Source: Halomonas salinarum (GTDB lineage: Bacteria > Pseudomonadota > Gammaproteobacteria > Pseudomonadales > Halomonadaceae). From it: a stretch of 64,000 nt of DNA. The DNA is taken from assembly GCF_012062845.1 (NCBI RefSeq), contig NZ_WWNB01000020.1:1-64000 (forward strand), written 5' to 3'. Below, piece by piece: positions 38,924 to 51,551 of the stretch (its first letter is position 1; each line of letters opens with the position of its first letter). Below the pieces are notes generated by a model. The model ran no database searches and was not told the DNA's origin. It saw nothing but the letters and a program-made list of their open reading frames with translations. Made by a program: the position numbers and the translations under genes.

Positions 38924-39396
38924 TCAGAGGTGCTCGACGCTGGCAATCTCGTATTCGACATCGCCACCCGGGGTCTTGACCACCACCACGTCGCCTTCAT
39001 CCTTGCCGATCAGGGCGCGGGCGATGGGGGATGTCACCGAAATTCGGCCCGACTTGATATCGGCTTCGTCCTCACCAACGATCCGGTAGCGCACATCCTC
39101 ATCGTTATCCAGGTTGATCAGATCGACGGTCACGCCAAAGATCACCTTACCGGTCTTGGGCAGTTTAGTGACATCGATCACCTGGGAGACCGAAAGCTTA
39201 CCCTCGATCTCCTGAATGCGTCCTTCGATAAAGCCTTGCTGCTCACGAGCGGCATGGTATTCGGCGTTCTCCTTGAGATCGCCATGTTCACGGGCCTCGG
39301 CAATGGCGGCGATCACCTCTGGGCGCTCCACGCTCTTGAGCTGCTCGAGCTCTTTACGCAGGCTTTTCTCGCCGTCCACGGTCATCGGGACCTTGT

Positions 39397-39400
<4 letters not shown>
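38924..39400 (-). CDS. greA: Transcript cleavage factor GreA
   Basis: Rescues backtracked RNA polymerase by inducing transcript cleavage. The ATG at 39398-39400 (AGGAG upstream) gives 158 residues: N-terminal coiled coil (to about 75) with the acidic tip [17 protein letters not shown], then an FKBP-like domain. Its start overlaps the carB stop by 4 nt, so it is translationally coupled to carAB, as in Pseudomonas. Confidence 0.97.
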
Positions 39401-42627
<3,227 letters not shown>

Positions 42628-42682
42628 GACGTTTCCCGCAGAAAAAAAGGTGACAGACGACGGCGCGATCGAACAGGGGCGC

Positions 42683-43828
42683 CTAGCGGCGCGCCTGCAT
42701 CAGGGCAACGAACTTGTCGAATAGCGGCGCGACATCGCGCGGGCCGGGGCTCGCCTCGGGGTGACCCTGGAAACTGAAGGCCGGCCGGTCGGTGCGCTCG
42801 ATACCCTGCAACGAGCCATCGAACAGCGAACGATGGGTCGCACGCAGGGTATCCGGCAGGCTTGCCTCGTCGGCGGCGAAGCCGTGGTTCTGGCTGGTGA
42901 TCATCACCTGGCCGGAATCCAGATCCTGCACCGGGTGGTTGGCGCCGTGGTGACCAAACTTCATCTTGGCGGTCTTGGCCCCACTGGCCAGCGCCAGCAA
43001 CTGATGCCCCAGGCAGATGCCGAACACCGGCAGCTCGGTGTCGAGGATCTCGCGAATGGCAGTGATCGCGTAGTCACAGGGCTCGGGGTCACCCGGGCCA
43101 TTGGCCAGGAAGACACCGTCCGGGTTCAGTGCCAGCACCTCGGCTGCCGGGGTCTGGGCCGGCACCACCGTCAGGCGACAGCCTCGAGACGCCAGCATCC
43201 GCAGGATGTTGCGCTTGACGCCAAAATCGTAGGCGACCACATGGAAGGGACGCTCGCTTGCCGTGGTATCGGCATAGCCTTTACCCAGCGCCCACTCGCC
43301 TTCGCTCCACTCATAGGCACTCTGGCAGGACACCACCTTGGCCAGATCCATGCCCTTGAGACCTGGAAAGGCCTTTGCCGCGGTCAGGGCCCGCTCGACG
43401 GCCTCATCGCCCTCGGCATCGGCCCCGGCGAGAATAGCGCCATTCTGGGCCCCCTTATCGCGCAGGATCCGGGTCAACCGCCGGGTGTCGATGTCGGCGA
43501 TGCCGAGCACATTCTGGCTCTTCAGGTAGTCATCGAGGCGCTGCTCGCTACGAAAGCTGCTGGCCAGCAGCGGCAGATCGCGGATCACCAGGCCGGCAGC
43601 GGCGATGGCGCCGGATTCGACGTCCTCTGCATTGACGCCGGTATTGCCGATATGGGGATAAGTGAGGGTGACGATCTGTCGAGTGTAGGAGGGGTCGGTG
43701 AGAATTTCTTGATAGCCGGTCATGGCGGTATTGAACACCACTTCACCGCTGGTTTGCCCATCGGCGCCGATCGCGGTGCCATGGAACACGCTGCCATCTT
43801 CCAAGGCCAATATCGCGGGTTTGTTCAA
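42683..43828 (-). CDS. carA: Carbamoyl-phosphate synthase small subunit
   Basis: Glutaminase subunit of carbamoyl-phosphate synthase. 381 residues with the class I amidotransferase domain: nucleophile Cys in [12 protein letters not shown] (about residue 269) and the His/Glu pair in [11 protein letters not shown] (about 353-355). The start appears to be TTG (43826-43828) with a strong GGAGG Shine-Dalgarno 9-13 nt upstream. A terminator-like hairpin and tandem repeats lie in the leader, pointing to attenuation control. Confidence 0.96.
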   Translation of the reverse strand: MNKPAILALEDGSVFHGTAIGADGQTSGEVVFNTAMTGYQEILTDPSYTRQIVTLTYPHIGNTGVNAEDVESGAIAAAGLVIRDLPLLASSFRSEQRLDDYLKSQNVLGIADIDTRRLTRILRDKGAQNGAILAGADAEGDEAVERALTAAKAFPGLKGMDLAKVVSCQSAYEWSEGEWALGKGYADTTASERPFHVVAYDFGVKRNILRMLASRGCRLTVVPAQTPAAEVLALNPDGVFLANGPGDPEPCDYAITAIREILDTELPVFGICLGHQLLALASGAKTAKMKFGHHGANHPVQDLDSGQVMITSQNHGFAADEASLPDTLRATHRSLFDGSLQGIERTDRPAFSFQGHPEASPGPRDVAPLFDKFVALMQARR

Positions 43829-43927
43829 CGCAACTTCCTCCCAAGCTCAGGAGGCCGCCAGGGGCAACGGCCTCATCGTCCGACAACTGGTGTTTTTGGC
43901 AACGGGCGCTTCCTGCGGCTCGTAAAA

Positions 43928-43966
43928 AAGCGGGACGAAACCCGGAGAACCGGTTTCATCCCGCTT
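43928..43966 (-). terminator. Terminator/attenuator in carA leader
   Basis: 15-bp stem with one C-A mismatch (43928-43942 with 43952-43966), followed on the minus strand by TTTTTTACG. It lies about 170 nt after dapB and about 100 nt before carA on the same strand. It can be the dapB terminator or a carAB attenuator; Pseudomonas carAB is known to have leader control. Confidence 0.85.
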
Positions 43967-43995
43967 GCTGTCATTCGCTCGTAATGCTTGCTGGC

Positions 43996-44037
43996 GCGAT
44001 TCGCTACAAGCGAGGTGCGATTCGTTACAAGCGAGGT
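43996..44037. repeat. Two 21-bp tandem repeats in carA leader
   Basis: Units 43996-44016 and 44017-44037 are identical except one C/T difference. Each contains the small inverted repeat TCG(C/T)T-ACA-AGCGA, so the transcript would form two adjacent mini-hairpins just upstream of the terminator. It could be a tandem operator or an RNA regulatory feature. The rest of the 308-bp dapB-carA gap holds the terminator and the inverted repeat at 44035-44073. Confidence 0.75.
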
Positions 44038-44073
44038 AACATCGCCCGGCCAAAAAATTTGATCAATGTTACC
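44035..44073. promoter_or_regulatory. 8-bp inverted repeat GGTAACAT/ATGTTACC
   Basis: Perfect 8-bp arms (44035-44042 and 44066-44073) with 23 bp between, in the dapB-carA gap. These are the same GGTAACA/TGTTACC words seen before crcZ and panB, but here in everted order. It could be an operator pair or a leader hairpin. Confidence 0.45.
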
Positions 44074-44136
44074 GGAATTGGCGCTCGCCAGCTAGCCCTT
44101 TAGTCCAATGGACCCGATGCGCCGGCCGGGGTTGCA

Positions 44137-45069
<933 letters not shown>

Positions 45070-46005
45070 TCAGCGGGCTCTCCCCGCCTGCCGGCGGCGA
45101 GCGTCATCGCGCCACAGCAAAGCCATTGCCAAAAGCACCAGCACACTGCCAGGCAGCCATCCCCAGCCGATCCGAGCAGGCTGCTGCACGAACAGCAGCA
45201 GCATCGACACGAAGGGCACCAGGTAGCCATAGGCAGTCACCGCTCCAGGCGTCAGCACCTCCGTCGCCCGCTGCTGCAACCAGAAGGTCAGCGCACTGGA
45301 GAAGAGCCCCAGGTAAAGCACTACCAAGCCGTCTTGAAGACGCATCTGGGCGAGCGCCGCGGCGGGCTCGAGGACAAGCCCCAGAAGACCGATCAATAGC
45401 CCGCCCAGCAACAGACTCCAGAAGGTACGTACCGCCGCCGATGTCGACAGCAGCCCTCGGGCGAGCCCCCATTTAGAAAGCACCGGATAAAGCGCACTTG
45501 CCAGGCAACCAAGAAGAAATACCGCCTCGCCTGCCCCGAAACCAAGGCCAGCGCTTCCTACTGCGTTAGCGCTAACGCGGCCACTGGCCTCGACGATCGC
45601 CAGCATAATGGCGCCCAAGGCGCCCATCGAGAGAATCAGTGGCAGTCGCCAGCTACGGCGTTCAAGCCCGGCGAAGAGGCCCAGCAGGAAGGCCAGCAGC
45701 GGCACACTGACGAACAGCGTGGCCATGGCGAGCGCCGTTGTATGGCTCGCCGCCCAGAACATGGACGCGAAGAAGCTGGCAAGGCACAGCCCCATCGCGG
45801 CATACAAAAGCCAAGCGCCTCTCTCTGGCCAGCGGTCGGGGGCACGCCGCGCCAGCGCCCAGAGCGCAATGGACGCGATCGAAAAGCGCAGTGCGGTCAG
45901 CAACATCGGCGGCAAGGCGTCATCGACAAGCCCAACGGCCGGGAAGGATAGCCCTACCAGCAGCGCCCAAAGCAGCAGGCCAAGGTGGGCCTTGAGTATT
46001 ACCAC
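45070..46005 (-). CDS. EamA/DMT-family transporter
   Basis: Inner-membrane drug/metabolite transporter family protein, 311 residues, with about ten hydrophobic helices in two EamA repeats (about 5-135 and 155-290). The N-terminal helix carries the typical PxxxG.....LPP...TALRF pattern. The start is GTG at 46003-46005. Ten bases separate it from the DUF2218 gene, so both are one operon, perhaps linked to the siderophore locus. The substrate is unknown. Confidence 0.88.
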   Translation of the reverse strand: MVILKAHLGLLLWALLVGLSFPAVGLVDDALPPMLLTALRFSIASIALWALARRAPDRWPERGAWLLYAAMGLCLASFFASMFWAASHTTALAMATLFVSVPLLAFLLGLFAGLERRSWRLPLILSMGALGAIMLAIVEASGRVSANAVGSAGLGFGAGEAVFLLGCLASALYPVLSKWGLARGLLSTSAAVRTFWSLLLGGLLIGLLGLVLEPAAALAQMRLQDGLVVLYLGLFSSALTFWLQQRATEVLTPGAVTAYGYLVPFVSMLLLFVQQPARIGWGWLPGSVLVLLAMALLWRDDARRRQAGRAR

Positions 46006-46015
46006 GCGGTGCGAG

Positions 46016-46297
46016 TCAATTCTCCCAGACGATTGTCAGCGCCTCATCGCCGGCCATGCGCTCCAGGTGGCTCGCCACCACACTCTCGAGGCTGTCGAGG
46101 GCGTCCACGTCCAGGGCCTCGATGGCCACTAGAAGGCGCTCTTGTTCGGCCTCCATCAGGCAGGTGCCCGTTTCGAACTGAACGCGGCCATGCCCCTCAC
46201 CATGCTCGACCTCGAACTTATGCGACCAGTGCTTGCACAGGCGATTGATCAACTTGCTGCCGGACTCAGTAGGGATCTCGGCACGTGAGATGGGCAT
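46016..46297 (-). CDS. DUF2218 domain protein
   Basis: 93-residue cytosolic protein of the DUF2218 family: INRLCKHWSHKFEV (about 17-30), a glycine-rich GRVQFETGTC turn and LESVVASHLERMAGDEALTIVW at the C-terminus. DUF2218 proteins often accompany siderophore transport or reductase genes; the function is unknown. It is divergent from a siderophore ABC operon, with a candidate Fur box between, which supports an iron role. Confidence 0.85.
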   Translation of the reverse strand: MPISRAEIPTESGSKLINRLCKHWSHKFEVEHGEGHGRVQFETGTCLMEAEQERLLVAIEALDVDALDSLESVVASHLERMAGDEALTIVWEN

Positions 46298-46429
46298 AAC
46301 GGGCTCCGTATGTGTCGGTCATGAATTCATAGCCTATGACGATGCGCCCTGGTAGCGCCACCCCAGGTAGAAGGGCGACCTTGACATCTGGACGCGACAG
46401 GCGGCATTACGCCATACTGCTCGGCATCC

Positions 46430-46450
46430 GCAAATAAGAATCATGCGTAA
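46430..46450. promoter_or_regulatory. Candidate Fur box
   Basis: A 21-bp A/T-rich site with core AAATAAGAATCATGCG resembles the AATGAGAATnATT form of the Fur box. It sits in the divergent gap between the DUF2218 gene and the iron-siderophore binding-protein gene, about 75 bp before the latter. The match is partial. Confidence 0.45.
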
Positions 46451-46524
46451 AAGATAACCGAATCCGGTTAGCATCCCGACTACCGGATTGCGACATGACC
46501 CTTCAACGAGAAAGACATCCACCT

Positions 46525-47652
46525 ATGAATACCTCTCTGCTCAAGGCCGTCGGTGGCTCGGTCATTGCACTTGGCTGCATGGCCGCACAGGCCGACACCA
46601 TCACCGTGACGGACATCGCCGACCGCGAGGTCACCCTCGAGGCGCCCGTTGAGCGCATGATCCTGGGTGAAGGCCGCCAGATCTATCTGCTGGGGGCGCT
46701 GGAATCCGACGCTCCCTTCGAACACGTCGTCGGCTGGCGCAAGGACTTCTCCCAGGCGGATCCTGACAACTACGCGAGCTACGCGGCCAAGTTCCCCGAA
46801 ATGGAAGACATCCCGACCTTCGGTGGTTTCAAGGACGGCACCTTCGACGTCGAGCAGGCCGCAGCGCTCACGCCTGACGTGGTGCTGATGAACCTCGAGG
46901 CCAAGGCGGCAACCGAAGATGCCGCCTACGACGAAAAGCTGGGCCAGCTCGGCATTCCTATCGTCTACGTGGACTTCCGCGAGGACCCGCTCCAGAACAC
47001 CATCCCCTCCATGCGCCTGATGGGCCGCCTGCTGGGTGAGGAAGAAAAGGCCCAGGCCTTCATCGACTTCGCCGAAGCGCAAATGGCCCGTGTTACCGAG
47101 ACCATCGAGGCTGCCGACCCCGAGCGCCCCAAGGTCTTCATTGACCGTGCCGGCGGCTATTCCGAGGACTGCTGCATGAGCTTCGGTCCGGCCAATTTCG
47201 GTGAGTATGTCGAACTCGCTGGGGGCGACAACATCGCCGCCGAGATCATTCCCAACACCTTCGGCAATCTCAACCCCGAGCAGATCATTGCCGCCAACCC
47301 CGACCACGTCGTGGTCACCGGCGGCAACTGGGATGCCTACGTGCCAGGCGGCGACTGGGTAGGCGTGGGGCCGGGCGCCGATATGGAAACGGCCCGGGAG
47401 AAGCTTGAAGGACTGACCGAGCGCACCGCCATGACCGGCATCAACGCCGTCGAGAACGGCAACTTCCACGCCATCTGGCACCAGTTCTACAACAGCCCCT
47501 ATTACTTCGTTGCCGTGCAGCGCCTCGCCAAATGGCTGCACCCGGAGCTGTTCCAGGACCTGGACCCCGAGGAGACGCTTGAGACCCTCCACGAGCGCTT
47601 CCTGCCGGTCGATTACCAACCCGGATACTGGACCTCCTTGAATGAGCAGTGA
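46525..47652 (+). CDS. Iron-siderophore ABC binding protein
   Basis: Periplasmic solute-binding protein of the FepB/BtuF (cluster A-II) type, 375 residues from the ATG at 46525. Residues 1-24 form a signal peptide ending in AAQA; a nearby Cys (LGC) is not a good lipobox. Two lobes are joined by a long helix (about 180-210). Family motifs include VERMILGEGRQ, LTPDVVLMN, the YVDFREDPLQNTIPSMRLMGRLLG region and LTERTAMTGINAVENGN. It heads a three-gene operon with permease and ATPase. The ligand is inferred as ferric siderophore. Confidence 0.88.
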   Translation: MNTSLLKAVGGSVIALGCMAAQADTITVTDIADREVTLEAPVERMILGEGRQIYLLGALESDAPFEHVVGWRKDFSQADPDNYASYAAKFPEMEDIPTFGGFKDGTFDVEQAAALTPDVVLMNLEAKAATEDAAYDEKLGQLGIPIVYVDFREDPLQNTIPSMRLMGRLLGEEEKAQAFIDFAEAQMARVTETIEAADPERPKVFIDRAGGYSEDCCMSFGPANFGEYVELAGGDNIAAEIIPNTFGNLNPEQIIAANPDHVVVTGGNWDAYVPGGDWVGVGPGADMETAREKLEGLTERTAMTGINAVENGNFHAIWHQFYNSPYYFVAVQRLAKWLHPELFQDLDPEETLETLHERFLPVDYQPGYWTSLNEQ

Positions 47653-48712
47653 CACCACCGTCAGCCCCGCCGCCGCTCGAGAGGGCGAGTTCTATCGCTA
47701 TCTGGTGATCAGGCGGCAGCTGATTCTCGCCGCCCTCACCCTGGCGCTGGGCCTGAGCCTTTGTGTTGATCTAGCGCTCGGGCCTGCGCGCTATGGGCTG
47801 GGGGAAGTGATCACCGCCCTGCTGACGCCGGATAACGTCAGCCCCTCGGTCAAAGTGATCCTGTGGGAAATTCGTATGCCGGTCGCGCTGATGGCGCTGG
47901 TCGTCGGTGCCAGCCTGTCGATCGCCGGCGCCCAGATGCAGACCATCCTCAGCAATCCGCTGGCCAGCCCCTTCACGCTGGGCATCTCGGCCGGTGCGAG
48001 TTTCGGCGCCGCGCTGGCGCTCGCCTTTGGCGTATCGCTGGTGCCCGCCGCGGTCGACTACATCATCCCGATCAATGCCTTCGTCATGGCCATGCTGACC
48101 GCCGGCGCCATTCACCTGCTGAGCATGCGCCGCGGGGTGACGATCGAAACCATCGTGCTGCTCGGCATCGCCATGGTGTTCATCTTCAACTCGCTGATGG
48201 CGCTGATTCAGTTCTTCGCCAGCCAACAGGCAGTATCCGCGGTGGTGTTCTGGACCATGGGCAGCCTGACCAAGGCCACCTGGCCCAAGTTATGGATCGC
48301 CCTCGGCGTACTGGCCTTCATTCTGCCCCTGCTGGCGCGTCGTGGCTGGGCACTGACCGCCATGCGCCTGGGCGACGCTAAGGCCGAGAGCCTGGGCGTC
48401 AACCCCCGCGCACTGCGCCTGGAAGTGCTGGTGCTGGTCTCGCTGCTGGCCGCCATCTCGGTCGCCTTCGTCGGCACCATCGGCTTCATCGGCCTGGTCG
48501 GGCCGCATATCGCCCGCCTGCTGCTAGGGGAAGATCAGCGCTTCTTCCTGCCTGGCTCAGCGCTGTGCGGCGCCCTGATCCTTTCCGTGGGTTCAGTGCT
48601 GTCGAAGATCATCTTGCCCGGCACCATCATTCCCATCGGCATTATCACCTCGCTGGTGGGCATTCCGTTCTTCCTGTTCCTCGTGCTCAGCCACAAGAAG
48701 GCTTCATGGTAA
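47642..48712 (+). CDS. Iron-siderophore ABC permease (FecCD type)
   Basis: Inner-membrane permease of 356 residues with about ten helices; BtuC/FecD motifs LWEIRMPVALMALVVGASLSIAG-type segment (about 75-100), QTILSNPLASPFTLGISAGA (about 101-120), and the coupling-helix region VAFVGTIGFIGLVGPHIAR (about 276-294). The start overlaps the binding-protein gene by 11 bp and its end overlaps the ATPase gene by 7 bp, a tightly coupled operon. Confidence 0.93.
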   Translation: MSSDTTVSPAAAREGEFYRYLVIRRQLILAALTLALGLSLCVDLALGPARYGLGEVITALLTPDNVSPSVKVILWEIRMPVALMALVVGASLSIAGAQMQTILSNPLASPFTLGISAGASFGAALALAFGVSLVPAAVDYIIPINAFVMAMLTAGAIHLLSMRRGVTIETIVLLGIAMVFIFNSLMALIQFFASQQAVSAVVFWTMGSLTKATWPKLWIALGVLAFILPLLARRGWALTAMRLGDAKAESLGVNPRALRLEVLVLVSLLAAISVAFVGTIGFIGLVGPHIARLLLGEDQRFFLPGSALCGALILSVGSVLSKIILPGTIIPIGIITSLVGIPFFLFLVLSHKKASW

Positions 48713-49455
48713 CGCTCACGCTAGATCGCCTTTCGGCCCACTATGGCCGGCGCCAGATCCTCTCAGAGATCACCACGCCAACCTTCGCCGGCGGCCAGAT
48801 CGTGTCCCTGCTTGGCCCCAATGCGGCCGGCAAGTCGACCCTCTTCCGGCGCATCCTCGGGCTGCTCAAGGGTGGTGGCGAAGTCCGTATCGAGGGCACC
48901 ACCCGCGAGCGCCCGGTGGCCTACATGCCCCAGGAGACCGGGTCCAGCGCAGTGCTGACGGTGTACGAATCGGTGCTGTTGGCGCGCATGCAGGGGCGCA
49001 GTCTGAAGGTGCAGCCCGACGATCTTCATGAGGTCGACCGCTCCCTTAACGACCTGGGCATCGCGTCACTGGGCGAGCGCGATATCAGTGATCTCAGTGG
49101 AGGACAGCGACAGCTGGTGAGCGCGGCCCAGGCGCTGGTTCAGGCCCCGGAGATCCTGCTCCTCGATGAGCCGACCTCGGCGCTGGACCTGCACCGTCAA
49201 ATCAGCCTGCTGAGTATCCTGCGGCGACTGGCCCGCGAGCGGGAGATGCTGATCATCGCCTCGCTGCATGACATCGGCCATGCGCTGCGCTTCACCGACC
49301 AGGCCATGGTGCTCGAAAGCGGCCAGCTGGTGGCATGCGGCACGACCGAGCAGGTGGTGACCCCGACACTGCTGCGCCACGTCTTTCAGGTCGACGCCCG
49401 CATCGAGCCTTGCTCAATGGGGCGCCCCCAGCTCATCGTCGAAGCAGCCGTTTAA
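48706..49455 (+). CDS. Iron-siderophore ABC ATPase
   Basis: ATP-binding subunit of the FecE/FepC type. The ATG at 48706 gives 249 residues. Walker A GPNAAGKST (about 38-46), Q-loop MPQETGSS, signature LSGGQRQLVSAAQAL, Walker B ILLLDEPTSALD and switch His in ASLHDIGHAL are all present, so the enzyme should be active. Its last 23 bp overlap the end of the convergent DMT transporter gene. Confidence 0.94.
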   Translation: MVTLTLDRLSAHYGRRQILSEITTPTFAGGQIVSLLGPNAAGKSTLFRRILGLLKGGGEVRIEGTTRERPVAYMPQETGSSAVLTVYESVLLARMQGRSLKVQPDDLHEVDRSLNDLGIASLGERDISDLSGGQRQLVSAAQALVQAPEILLLDEPTSALDLHRQISLLSILRRLAREREMLIIASLHDIGHALRFTDQAMVLESGQLVACGTTEQVVTPTLLRHVFQVDARIEPCSMGRPQLIVEAAV

Positions 49456-50329
49456 ACCGTCCCTCGAACCCCGCAAGCACAGCACCGCCCAACACCAGCG
49501 GCAAGGCAAGCAAGAAGCCGCTGGTGACTGGCAGTCCGAATATCCACAGATCCGCCAGCACCGGCCAGATCAGCGCCACATACTCGAATGGCGCCAGACG
49601 CGAGACCTCGGCGTAGCGCAGCGCCAGGGTCATGCAGATGTGCGCCGCACCGCCAAACAGCCCCGACAACACCAGCAAGCCAAGCGTCTCCCCCGAGACG
49701 GCCACCCACCCCAGCGGCAGCGTTGCGAGCCCCGCCAGCGTCGTGACCATCACGAAGTAGAAAGCGATGGAGGCCGCCGTCTCGGTGCGCGAAATCCGCC
49801 GCACCGTCATTAACGCCCCCGCCGTCAGCAAGGCCGCCAGGATGCCCAGCAGATACCCCAGCACACGAGCACCCTCCTGAGGGCCTTGCAGGTCCGGCAC
49901 CACCAGCACCGCCACCCCGCTAAGCACCAGCGCCAGAGCCACCCCACGATGCAGGGAGAACCGCTCGCCGAGCAGCAGCACCCCGCCCACCGCCATGGCG
50001 ACCGGCGACAGCTGCGCCAGAAGCGTCGCCTCGGCCACCGGTAGCCGTGCCACGGCCGCGAAGGAGGCAAACATCGCCGCCGCCCCCAGCCCCGAGCGCA
50101 GCAGATGCCCGAGCGGGCGCTGCGTGGCCAGGGCCGCGGGGAACTGCCGACGCCATGTCATGAAGGCAACGATCGGCAGCAATGCGAACAGCGAGCGGAA
50201 GAACACGGTCTGACCCAGCGGCACATCAATGCTCACCGCCTTGACGCACACCATCATCCCTGTGAAAAGAAGGCCTGATAGCAGCCTGAGCAGGATGCCG
50301 GCCAACGGCCGATCCGCGACATCGTCCAT
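49433..50329 (-). CDS. EamA/DMT-family transporter
   Basis: 298-residue membrane protein with ten predicted helices in two EamA repeats; LLFTGMMVCVKAVSIDVPLGQTVFFRSLFAL near the N-terminus is typical of the RhaT/RarD-like carboxylate or metabolite exporters (S-adenosylmethionine-uptake-like subgroup). It is convergent with and overlaps the ATPase gene by 23 bp. The substrate cannot be deduced. Confidence 0.87.
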   Translation of the reverse strand: MDDVADRPLAGILLRLLSGLLFTGMMVCVKAVSIDVPLGQTVFFRSLFALLPIVAFMTWRRQFPAALATQRPLGHLLRSGLGAAAMFASFAAVARLPVAEATLLAQLSPVAMAVGGVLLLGERFSLHRGVALALVLSGVAVLVVPDLQGPQEGARVLGYLLGILAALLTAGALMTVRRISRTETAASIAFYFVMVTTLAGLATLPLGWVAVSGETLGLLVLSGLFGGAAHICMTLALRYAEVSRLAPFEYVALIWPVLADLWIFGLPVTSGFLLALPLVLGGAVLAGFEGRFKRLLRR

Positions 50330-50428
50330 GAGTATCCTTGTCGTTTTATCCGTGTAAAAAGGGCGTTGCTCGCCGTGCCGTCGACAGTCGGCTCACCGGC
50401 GAGCGAGGCGATATGGTACACGGGAACC

Positions 50429-50441
50429 GGGAATGATTCCC
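50429..50441. promoter_or_regulatory. 13-bp palindrome GGGAATGATTCCC
   Basis: A perfect palindrome about 100 bp upstream of the DMT transporter gene and about 110 bp before the HNH gene. The centre AATGATT is Fur-box-like, but the flanks do not extend the match. The regulator is unknown. Confidence 0.3.
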
Positions 50442-50553
50442 ATCTCCACGCGACGGCGGATGGCTAATCGACACCCGGCACCGACAAGCGACATGACAAA
50501 AGAGGCACCACCGCGATACGTTGGCAATTGGCTATATAAGGAAAACAGAACAC

Positions 50554-51483
50554 ATGGATGAACGGCTGGCATGCCTCACGAACCTCCGCACGGGAAGCCC
50601 TTTCAACAAGCCCAGCCTGCTACTGGCCATCATCTGCGAGATCCAGACTGGCCATCTCATGTCGAACATCGTCGTGATCAGCGACCGACTGATGGTCCGC
50701 TACCACGACCTCTACGAGCTGTTAACAACAGAGAGACACAAAGCCAACCCGTGGCTTCCTTTATGGCATCTGCGCAATGATAAAGGGCCATCCGGCCCAC
50801 TGTGGTCACCTGACTACTCGCCTGAAACCGGCTCACGAGCAAGCGCGTTAGGGCAGCCTAAGTCCATGAGGCGGTTATTGGAACGCTTCTCTTCCGCTCG
50901 ACTGGACCCAGTGCTTTTCTCGGTGCTGCAGGAGCCGCGGAAAGCCGAAGAGGCCTGCACTCTGATGGCGGATCATTACCTATCATCAGATAGAGTGGTC
51001 TATACCCGGCTCCAGACATACCTCCAGACAGCATTGGCTAGCGGCACATACGAGAAACAGCCAGAACAATTGCGGGGCATGGTCCAGGAAACAGGGCAGC
51101 ACTATGCACGCTCCGCTGCTTTCCGCTCTTTGGTGCTGGAAGCCTATGACTATCGCTGTGCCGCCAGTCGCAGGCGCTTCATTACACCCGATTACCGTTA
51201 CCTGACAGAAGCCGCCCATATCATCCCATTCGTCGATAGCCAGAACGATCACCCCAGCAATGGCCTGGCAATGACTCCCGATCTGCATTGGGCCATGGAC
51301 AACCACCTGGTCGCGCCCGGCCCGGACCTCAGATGGCACGTAAGCGCCGCCGTCGACCCGCTCTTAGAGGACAATCGTTGGCTACACCGACTGGACGGTG
51401 CACCGCTTTACTTGCCGAGTAGCGAGCACTACCAGCCAGACCCCGCTGGGCTTCACTGGCGCATGCAGCGCCTGTTGCGTTAA
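50554..51483 (+). CDS. HNH endonuclease with SBD-like N-terminus
   Basis: 310 residues from the ATG at 50554 (AAGGAAAA upstream). The C-terminal part is an HNH_2-type nuclease: YRCAASRRRF, then EAAHIIPFVD with the catalytic His, SNGLAMTPDLHWAMDNH with Asn and His, all key residues present. The N-terminal 90 residues (FNKPSLLLAI, YHDLYELL, PWLPLWHLRND) resemble the sulfur-binding domain of ScoMcrA-like type IV restriction enzymes that cut phosphorothioated DNA. Target recognition is inferred from this resemblance. Codon use is less GC-rich than in its neighbours and there is no partner gene, consistent with acquisition by transfer. Confidence 0.75.
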   Translation: MDERLACLTNLRTGSPFNKPSLLLAIICEIQTGHLMSNIVVISDRLMVRYHDLYELLTTERHKANPWLPLWHLRNDKGPSGPLWSPDYSPETGSRASALGQPKSMRRLLERFSSARLDPVLFSVLQEPRKAEEACTLMADHYLSSDRVVYTRLQTYLQTALASGTYEKQPEQLRGMVQETGQHYARSAAFRSLVLEAYDYRCAASRRRFITPDYRYLTEAAHIIPFVDSQNDHPSNGLAMTPDLHWAMDNHLVAPGPDLRWHVSAAVDPLLEDNRWLHRLDGAPLYLPSSEHYQPDPAGLHWRMQRLLR

Positions 51484-51495
51484 GGCCGGACACAA

Positions 51496-51530
51496 CAAGG
51501 CCCCGCCTCCTTGCGGAGCGCGGGGCCTTG
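51496..51530. terminator. Bidirectional terminator HNH/dnaJ
   Basis: 11-bp stem (51496-51506 with 51520-51530) plus an inner CTCC/GGAG stem. It lies between the convergent HNH gene and dnaJ, with short flanking runs only. Confidence 0.75.
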
Positions 51531-51551
51531 ATCATTCGGGAAAGAAACCGC

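Noticed and set aside
43847-44053. 68-codon frame in the carA leader as a leader peptide
   Set aside because: It begins at a non-ATG codon without a ribosome site, and its coding pattern follows the tandem DNA repeats.
50429-50441. GGGAATGATTCCC as a firm Fur box
   Set aside because: Symmetry is perfect but flanks do not match a Fur box and the adjacent DMT gene has no proven iron link; kept only as a low-confidence palindrome.
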